From Phytophthora quininea (Eukaryota > Oomycota > Peronosporomycetes > Peronosporales > Peronosporaceae): a stretch of 64,000 bases of DNA. Below are positions 56,469-64,000 of this stretch, piece after piece. The notes under the pieces are model-generated. The model searched no databases and had not been told where the DNA came from. It saw only the letters and a list, made by a program, of their open reading frames with translations. The translations under genes and the position numbers were made by a program. Within the stretch, counting starts at the first letter, position 1. Every line of letters begins with the position of its first letter. The stretch covers positions 1 to 64,000 of the forward strand of contig JAAVTG010000643.1 in assembly GCA_011947345.1 (NCBI GenBank). Reading direction: 5' to 3'.

Positions 56469-58206
56469 ACACGCGAACAGGTGGCGCTGGACGTCGACCC
56501 ACAGCGAGCCGATGGCGCCGTTGCGGCGCTTGGGCGGTGCGTGGGCCGACGTCCCGAGCGGCGAGTTGAGCAGCCGCGTGGCCGGCTCGTCCTCGCGCTC
56601 CCGCCAGTGCGCTGCGTCGACTCGGTGTCGCGCGTCGGTATCTGCCGGAGCTGCACGCGGGCGATGCGCTGGATGGCAGGGTCGGTCGAGTTCAGCATCT
56701 GCCACCCGTACGCCACCCGCAGCGCCGCGTGCAGCTCCGTCAGCGGCAGGATCCCCAAGCCGCCGCGCGACACCGGCGCGTGAAGAACTCGGCCGTGGCG
56801 GAGGCCGCCACGCGAAGCAGGTGCCGAAGGCTGCGCACGAGGTGGCGGTCGAACCCTTCCAGTTGCTGCTGGAAGGGGCGAAGGTGGCGAAGGGCGTACT
56901 TCACTCGAGGTAGAGGTACGTCTTCACCGCCTTCACCACCTGCCACGGCGCCAGCCCCGACTGCAGCAGCGGCGTCACGTCGTCCTCGAGCTTCTTGAGT
57001 GCAGGCGCGAGCTCGACGCGACGCGACGGCGCACGTGGTCGAAGCCGTCGCCGATCCCCAGGTACGCGTACGAGGCGCTCATGGGGAGCGAGGGGATCGG
57101 CGACCTGTCTGGCTGCAGCCCGAGATCCTCCGCCTATCCCCAAGTTCCGGCTCTGTGATACCAGCTTCTCCGCTGAAAGTCGCCTGAAGGGTATCGCCAG
57201 CGGTAATAGTCGCGGCGTGAGCCTTACGTTGGATAGACACCATAATCAACACCCCGTACTATCTATGTGCGCCCTACTACCTAAGTATGTGTCCATTTGG
57301 ATCTACTTTAAGACTGCCGCTATGTGTGTTTCAAATATTTAGAGTGCATGCACTTGTATTGGCTACGTGAACGATTGTTGTCAACCGACAGCCTGCCGTC
57401 GTTTGTGACGCGCTGACTGGGGGGCTGTCGCATCATCATTGCGGTTGTTGGTGTGAGCTCAATGCGGTAACATGTATCGCTGTAACATATGCCGATCCCC
57501 AAATATATGTTTATATGTCATAGACAACGCAAACAGCTCCGACTTGATGTGGACACCCCACCGATCTCCGACTAGCGTAGATGGCTTCCGTCTCGGACCT
57601 TCTCTCCCCCGTAGCCCTATTCAACGTTAATACCGAACACCCTAAAATATGTAACTTTATAGCATGTATTCTTGTCAGGCTAATCGGTACGCTCCCGAAG
57701 GCGTTCTTCAGGTTGTACCACACGACGTGCAGCTCGCGGCTCTTGCGCCTCGCTTGGTCAACCATCGTGGCCGCGAGGAAGTTGTGTTCCCCGCAGCCGT
57801 TGGCCGAGCGAAAGCCCTCCTGTGCCTCCGCATGCCGTTCGTTCCGGTCTAGTCATCTCGTGAACCTGCGCGCGAGTGCACCGGCGTACAGTTTGTAGAT
57901 GGCTTGCTGGAGGCAGATGGGCCTCCAGTTCGCCGGGTCCTCGCGCGAGCCCTTCTTGTAGAGCAGCCTGACCACATCGACACCCTCCCTTTAGTGACAT
58001 GCATATTTAGCCTACGTTTTACGTTACGGAGAGGTTACTAACTGGTAATAAAAGAACTATTCTGTTCTAATCAGTGTGGAAACTGGTTTCCCACTGTTGG
58101 CGGGGTCTTTTTCACATTCATTTTGGAACGTCCGGGCGGACGCCTGGCTTGCTAGCGTCCTTCGGGCGGTCTCCGAGGGCTTTCACCGTCCCCTCGCGAG
58201 GCCAAC
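56469..58206 (-). repeat. Array 2 unit 7, partial, inverted
   Basis: It reads as the reverse complement of unit 1 from within the RT thumb fragment (near VDVQRHL) back to the U2 part: RT thumb to about 57126, 123-bp arm about 57149-57270, AT-rich insert to about 57682, RT fragment to about 57979, then Utopia 3' UTR and U2. Confidence 0.9.
58061..58206 (+). ncRNA. U2 snRNA gene, 3' part only (array 2, g)
   Basis: The array 2 U2 variant, now on the plus strand. It begins TCTGTTCTAATCAG directly after GGTAATAAAAGAACTAT; Sm-type site ATTTTGG. Confidence 0.7.
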
Positions 58207-60722
58207 AACTACCAACTTGTAAGGCGCACATAGATAGTACGGGGTGTTGATTATGGTGTCTATCCAACGTAAGGCTCACGCCGCGACTATTACCGCTGGC
58301 GATACCCTTCAGGCGACTTTCAGCGTAGAAGCTGGCACCACAGAGTGGGGATAGTCCCGTCTGGTTCAGTAGAAGCTCAGGTATTTGTAACCAGTCAATG
58401 ACTGAGGGAGCACAATTTCGTTGCAACTACGCTCGTCGACCATGATGCGGAAACACTGGTTATTGAACGCTACTTGGTACAGCTCCGAGACCCCAAAAAT
58501 GTCTTCGGTAGCGTGCCGCTCGCGCTCCTGTGGGACGCGTCCCAGGGGCCGTCGTTCCGGCGACCTACGTAGATACCTCGATGAAGAGTAGTGAGATGTA
58601 AGTCCGTGTCCATATTGCTCTCAGTACATAGTAATCATAACATCAGCTGGCTGGAATGGCTCGTACGCAATCAATGATTCTAGATCCCACTCTCGCTTAC
58701 ATACTTTAAATGGAAACTTGTAATGTCCGATCTAACAACAACAGAGGAAAGCCCCTCCCCTCCCCCAACGAATAGCCGAGTCACACGACCAGCGCCACAC
58801 AGCAGTTTGCTTTGGTCCTTCACGGCCGCCCACTTCTTCCAGTGCCTGTGCTTGAGGTGCAGCTCCACGTGCCGTAGGACCGTGTGGTGGTCCAGCCACT
58901 TGTCGTGGAGCGGCACGCGAAGCTGTAGTGCCACCTCCGGCGTGTTGGTCTCCGCGCCCGCCGGCGCTGTCTCAAACTTGATATCGAACACGCGGAGGTG
59001 GCGCTGGACGTCGACCCACAGCGAGCCGATGGCGCCGTTGCGGCGCTTGGGCGGTGCGTGGGCCGACGTCCCGAGCGGCGAGTTGAGCAGCCGCGTGGCC
59101 GGCTCGTCCTCGCGCTCCCGCCAGTGCGCTGCGTCGACTCGGTGTCGCGCGTCGGTATCTGCCGGAGCTGCACGCGGGCGATGCGCTGGATGGCAGGGTC
59201 GGTCGAGTTCAGCATCTGCCACCCGTACGCCACCCGCAGCGCCGCGTGCAGCTCCGTCAGCGGCAGGATCCCAAGCCGCCGCGCGACACCGGCGCGTAGA
59301 AGAACTCGGCCGTGGCGGAGGCCGCCACGCGAAGCAGGTGCCGAAGGCTGCGCACGAGGTGGCGGTCGAACCCTTCCAGTTGCTGCTGGAAGGGGCGAAG
59401 GTGGCGAAGGGCGTACTTCACTCGAGGTAGAGGTACGTCTTCACCGCCTTCACCACCTGCCACGGCGCCAGCCCCGACTGCAGCAGCGGCGTCACGTCGT
59501 CCTCGAGCTTCTTGAGTGCAGGCGCGAGCTCGACGCGACGCGACGGCGCACGTGGTCGAAGCCGTCGCCGATCCCCAGGTACGCGTACGAGGCGCTCATG
59601 GGGAGCGAGGGGATCGGCGACCTGTCTGGCTGCAGCCCGAGATCCTCCGCCTATCCCCAAGTTCCGGCTCTGTGATACCAGCTTCTCCGCTGAAAGTCGC
59701 CTGAAGGGTATCGCCAGCGGTAATAGTCGCGGCGTGAGCCTTACGTTGGATAGACACCATAATCAACACCCCGTACTATCTATGTGCGCCCTACTACCTA
59801 AGTATGTGTCCATTTGGATCTACTTTAAGACTGCCGCTATGTGTGTTTCAAATATTTAGAGTGCATGCACTTGTATTGGCTACGTGAACGATTGTTGTCA
59901 ACCGACAGCCTGCCGTCGTTTGTGACGCGCTGACTGGGGGGCTGTCGCATCATCATTGCGGTTGTTGGTGTGAGCTCAATGCGGTAACATGTATCGCTGT
60001 AACATATGCCGATCCCCAAATATATGTTTATATGTCATAGACAACGCAAACAGCTCCGACTTGATGTGGACACCCCACCGATCTCCGACTAGCGTAGATG
60101 GCTTCCGTCTCGGACCTTCTCTCCCCGTAGCCCTATTCAACGTTAATACCGAACACCCTAAAATATGTAACTTTATAGCATGTATTCTTGTCAGGCTAAT
60201 CGGTACGCTCCCGAAGGCGTTCTTCAGGTTGTACCACACGACGTGCAGCTCGCGGCTCTTGCGCCTCGCTTGGTCAACCATCGTGGCCGCGAGGAAGTTG
60301 TGTTCCCCGCAGCCGTTGGCCGAGCGAAAGCCCTCCTGTGCCTCCGCATGCCGTTCGTTCCGGTCTAGTCATCTCGTGAACCTGCGCGCGAGTGCACCGG
60401 CGTACAGTTTGTAGATGGCTTGCTGGAGGCAGATGGGCCTCCAGTTCGCCGGGTCCTCGCGCGAGCCCTTCTTGTAGAGCAGCCTGACCACATCGACACC
60501 CTCCCTTTAGTGACATGCATATTTAGCCTACGTTTTACGTTACGGAGAGGTTACTAACTGGTAATAAAAAGAACTATTCTGTTCTAATCAGTGTGGAAAC
60601 TGGTTTCCCCACTGTTGGCGGGGTCTTTTCACATTCATTTTGGAACGTCCGGGCGGACGCCTGGCTTGCTAGCGTCCTTCGGGCGGTCTCCGAGGCTTTC
60701 ACCGTCCCCTCGCGAGGCCAAC
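58207..60722 (-). repeat. Array 2 unit 8, complete, inverted
   Basis: Reverse complement of unit 1 in the same order. Opposite-strand RT fragment (now plus) about 58395-58546; RT thumb fragment about 58804-59643; RT fragment ending about 60495. One G is lost near 59273 (GGGATCC to GGATCC), as in unit 2. Confidence 0.9.
60578..60722 (+). ncRNA. U2 snRNA gene, 3' part only (array 2, h)
   Basis: Same variant as g; one G missing in CCGAGGCTTTC. Confidence 0.7.
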
Positions 60723-63237
60723 AACTACCAACTTGTAAGGCGCACATAGATAGTACGGGGTGTTGATTATGGTGTCTATCCAACGTAAGGCTCACGCCGC
60801 GACTATTACCGCTGGCGATACCCTTCAGGCGACTTTCAGCGTAGAAGCTGGCACCACAGAGTGGGGATAGTCCCGTCTGGTTCAGTAGAAGCTCAGGTAT
60901 TTGTAACCAGTCAATGACTGAGGGAGCACAATTTCGTTGCAACTACGCTCGTCGACCATGATGCGGAAACACTGGTTATTGAACGCTACTTGGTACAGCT
61001 CCGAGACCCCAAAAATGTCTTCGGTAGCGTGCCGCTCGCGCTCCTGTGGGACGCGTCCCAGGGGCCGTCGTTCCGGCGACCTACGTAGATACCTCGATGA
61101 AGAGTAGTGAGATGTAAGTCCGTGTCCATATTGCTCTCAGTACATAGTAATCATAACATCAGCTGGCTGGAATGGCTCGTACGCAATCAATGATTCTAGA
61201 TCCCACTCTCGCTTACATACTTTAAATGGAAACTTGTAATGTCCGATCTAACAACAACAGAGGAAAGCCCCTCCCCTCCCCAACGAATAGCCGAGTCACA
61301 CGACCAGCGCCACACAGCAGTTTGCTTTGGTCCTTCACGGCCGCCCACTTCTTCCAGTGCCTGTGCTTGAGGTGCAGCTCCACGTGCCGTAGGACCGTGT
61401 GGTGGTCCAGCCACTTGTCGTGGAGCGGCACGCGAAGCTGTAGTGCCACCTCCGGCGTGTTGGTCTCCGCGCCCGCCGGCGCTGTCTCAAACTTGATATC
61501 GAACACGCGGAGGTGGCGCTGGACGTCGACCCACAGCGAGCCGATGGCGCCGTTGCGGCGCTTGGGCGGTGCGTGGGCCGACGTCCCGAGCGGCGAGTTG
61601 AGCAGCCGCGTGGCCGGCTCGTCCTCGCGCTCCCGCCAGTGCGCTGCGTCGACTCGGTGTCGCGCGTCGGTATCTGCCGGAGCTGCACGCGGGCGATGCG
61701 CTGGATGGCAGGGTCGGTCGAGTTCAGCATCTGCCACCCGTACGCCACCCGCAGCGCCGCGTGCAGCTCCGTCAGCGGCAGGATCCCCAAGCCGCCGCGC
61801 GACACCGGCGCGTAGAAGAACTCGGCCGTGGCGGAGGCCGCCACGCGAAGCAGGTGCCGAAGGCTGCGCACGAGGTGGCGGTCGAACCCTTCCAGTTGCT
61901 GCTGGAAGGGGCGAAGGTGGCGAAGGGCGTACTTCACTCGAGGTAGAGGTACGTCTTCACCGCCTTCACCACCTGCCACGGCGCCAGCCCCGACTGCAGC
62001 AGCGGCGTCACGTCGTCCTCGAGCTTCTTGAGTGCAGGCGCGAGCTCGACGCGACGCGACGGCGCACGTGGTCGAAGCCGTCGCCGATCCCCAGGTACGC
62101 GTACGAGGCGCTCATGGGGAGCGAGGGGATCGGCGACCTGTCTGGCTGCAGCCCGAGATCCTCCGCCTATCCCCAAGTTCCGGCTCTGTGATACCAGCTT
62201 CTCCGCTGAAAGTCGCCTGAAGGGTATCGCCAGCGGTAATAGTCGCGGCGTGAGCCTTACGTTGGATAGACACCATAATCAACACCCCGTACTATCTATG
62301 TGCGCCCTACTACCTAAGTATGTGTCCATTTGGATCTACTTTAAGACTGCCGCTATGTGTGTTTCAAATATTTAGAGTGCATGCACTTGTATTGGCTACG
62401 TGAACGATTGTTGTCAACCGACAGCCTGCCGTCGTTTGTGACGCGCTGACTGGGGGGCTGTCGCATCATCATTGCGGTTGTTGGTGTGAGCTCAATGCGG
62501 TAACATGTATCGCTGTAACATATGCCGATCCCCAAATATATGTTTATATGTCATAGACAACGCAAACAGCTCCGACTTGATGTGGACACCCCACCGATCT
62601 CCGACTAGCGTAGATGGCTTCCGTCTCGGACCTTCTCTCCCCGTAGCCCTATTCAACGTTAATACCGAACACCCTAAAATATGTAACTTTATAGCATGTA
62701 TTCTTGTCAGGCTAATCGGTACGCTCCCGAAGGCGTTCTTCAGGTTGTACCACACGACGTGCAGCTCGCGGCTCTTGCGCCTCGCTTGGTCAACCATCGT
62801 GGCCGCGAGGAAGTTGTGTTCCCCGCAGCCGTTGGCCGAGCGAAAGCCCTCCTGTGCCTCCGCATGCCGTTCGTTCCGGTCTAGTCATCTCGTGAACCTG
62901 CGCGCGAGTGCACCGGCGTACAGTTTGTAGATGGCTTGCTGGAGGCAGATGGGCCTCCAGTTCGCCGGGTCCTCGCGCGAGCCCTTCTTGTAGAGCAGCC
63001 TGACCACATCGACACCCTCCCTTTAGTGACATGCATATTTAGCCTACGTTTTACGTTACGGAGAGGTTACTAACTGGTAATAAAAAGAACTATTCTGTTC
63101 TAATCAGTGTGGAAACTGGTTTCCCCACTGTTGGCGGGGTCTTTTCACATTCATTTTTGAACGTCCGGGCGGACGCCTGGCTTGCTAGCGTCCTTCGGGC
63201 GGTCTCCGAGGGCTTTCACCGTCCTCGCGAGGCCAAC
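60723..63237 (-). repeat. Array 2 unit 9, complete, inverted
   Basis: Collinear with unit 8. RT thumb fragment about 61320-62159; RT fragment ending about 63011. One C lost near 61280 in the C-rich run of the unassigned segment. Confidence 0.9.
63094..63237 (+). ncRNA. U2 snRNA gene, 3' part only (array 2, i)
   Basis: Same variant; Sm-type site ATTTTTGAAC, one C run shortened (CACCGTCCTCGCG). Confidence 0.68.
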
Positions 63238-64000
63238 AACTACCAACTTGTAAGGCGCACATAGATAGTACGGGGTGTTGATTATGGTGTCTATCCAACG
63301 TAAGGCTCACGCCGCGACTATTACCGCTGGCGATACCCTTCAGGCGACTTTCAGCGTAGAAGCTGGCACCACAGAGTGGGGATAGTCCCGTCTGGTTCAG
63401 TAGAAGCTCAGGTATTTGTAACCAGTCAATGACTGAGGGAGCACAATTTCGTTGCAACTACGCTCGTCGACCATGATGCGGAAACACTGGTTATTGAACG
63501 CTACTTGGTACAGCTCCGAGACCCCAAAAATGTCTTCGGTAGCGTGCCGCTCGCGCTCCTGTGGGACGCGTCCCAGGGGCCGTCGTTCCGGCGACCTACG
63601 TAGATACCTCGATGAAGAGTAGTGAGATGTAAGTCCGTGTCCATATTGCTCTCAGTACATAGTAATCATAACATCAGCTGGCTGGAATGGCTCGTACGCA
63701 ATCAATGATTCTAGATCCCACTCTCGCTTACATACTTTAAATGGAAACTTGTAATGTCCGATCTAACAACAACAGAGGAAAGCCCCTCCCCTCCCCCAAC
63801 GAATAGCCGAGTCACACGACCAGCGCCACACAGCAGTTTGCTTTGGTCCTTCACGGCCGCCCACTTCTTCCAGTGCCTGTGCTTGAGGTGCAGCTCCACG
63901 TGCCGTAGGACCGTGTGGTGGTCCAGCCACTTGTCGTGGAGCGGCACGCGAAGCTGTAGTGCCACCTCCGGCGTGTTGGTCTCCGCGCCCGCCGGCGCTG
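63238..64000 (-). repeat. Array 2 unit 10, partial, inverted, running off the window
   Basis: 123-bp segment, opposite RT fragment, unassigned G-rich segment and the start of the RT thumb fragment (from about 63836), as in units 8 and 9. The array continues beyond the window. Confidence 0.88.

Larger units (their letters stand above)
42221..64000. repeat. Array 2: composite 2.515-kb units from a second Utopia lineage, with one orientation switch
   Basis: The marker GCATGTCACTAAAGGGAGGG recurs near 43027, 45542, 48057, 50573, 53092 and 55597. Its reverse complement occurs near 57988, 60504 and 63020. The spacing is 2,505-2,521 bp throughout. Units are almost identical. The switch to inverted orientation lies at 56420-56468. 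Confidence 0.93.

Noticed and set aside
42221..64000. CRISPR array or DNA transposon with terminal inverted repeats
   Set aside because: Units are 2.5 kb with RT and U2 pieces, with no short spacers. The inverted 123-bp segments do not bound a transposase or a target duplication.

Overview
The window looks like oomycete (Phytophthora/Peronospora-type) nuclear DNA. Three host genes occupy about the first 8.7 kb. They have very short GT-AG introns (55-68 bp) with CTAAC/CTGAC-like branch sites. The remaining 55 kb is two arrays of non-LTR retrotransposon sequence. The elements carry an RNase H domain upstream of the reverse transcriptase (RT) and a restriction-like endonuclease downstream, which is the layout known for the oomycete branch of the U2-snRNA-gene-specific Utopia group.

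Host part (1-8700): a decayed PiggyBac-like transposase remnant (165-650); a mitochondrial-type 4-aminobutyrate aminotransferase on the minus strand (858-2359); a divergently oriented kinesin with an FHA domain (2795-6400, four exons); and an inositol-polyphosphate 5-phosphatase (from 6502, six visible exons). The 5-phosphatase is cut inside its C2 domain at 8700, where retrotransposon sequence begins.

Array 1 (8701-42223): six head-to-tail Utopia copies with a period of about 6.63 kb. The first lacks its 5' part and the last its 3' part. Each unit has a leader of about 48 nt, one very long reading region (about 2,080 codons if homopolymer frameshifts are ignored: acidic N-terminus, C2H2 finger, four TRWGPxL repeats, RNase H, Gln-rich linker, RT, CCHC knuckle, PD-D endonuclease) and a 3' UTR of about 190 nt. 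A 143-146 bp segment that I read as the 3' part of a U2 snRNA gene follows. No U2 5' half lies between units.

Array 2 (42221-64000): units of about 2.515 kb, built as a rearranged mosaic of a second Utopia lineage. Each holds two plus-oriented RT fragments, one opposite-oriented RT fragment, an opposite-oriented U2 3' part, a 123-bp segment present twice in inverted orientation, and two stretches I cannot assign. Around 56,420-56,468 the array flips to the opposite orientation and runs inverted to the window end.

Almost all frame breaks in host genes and elements coincide with one-base losses in homopolymers, and copies differ far more by small deletions than by substitutions. This looks like residual long-read consensus error, so many apparent pseudogenes may be intact in reality. 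The 8700 junction and the 56.4 kb inversion should be treated as possible assembly joins.
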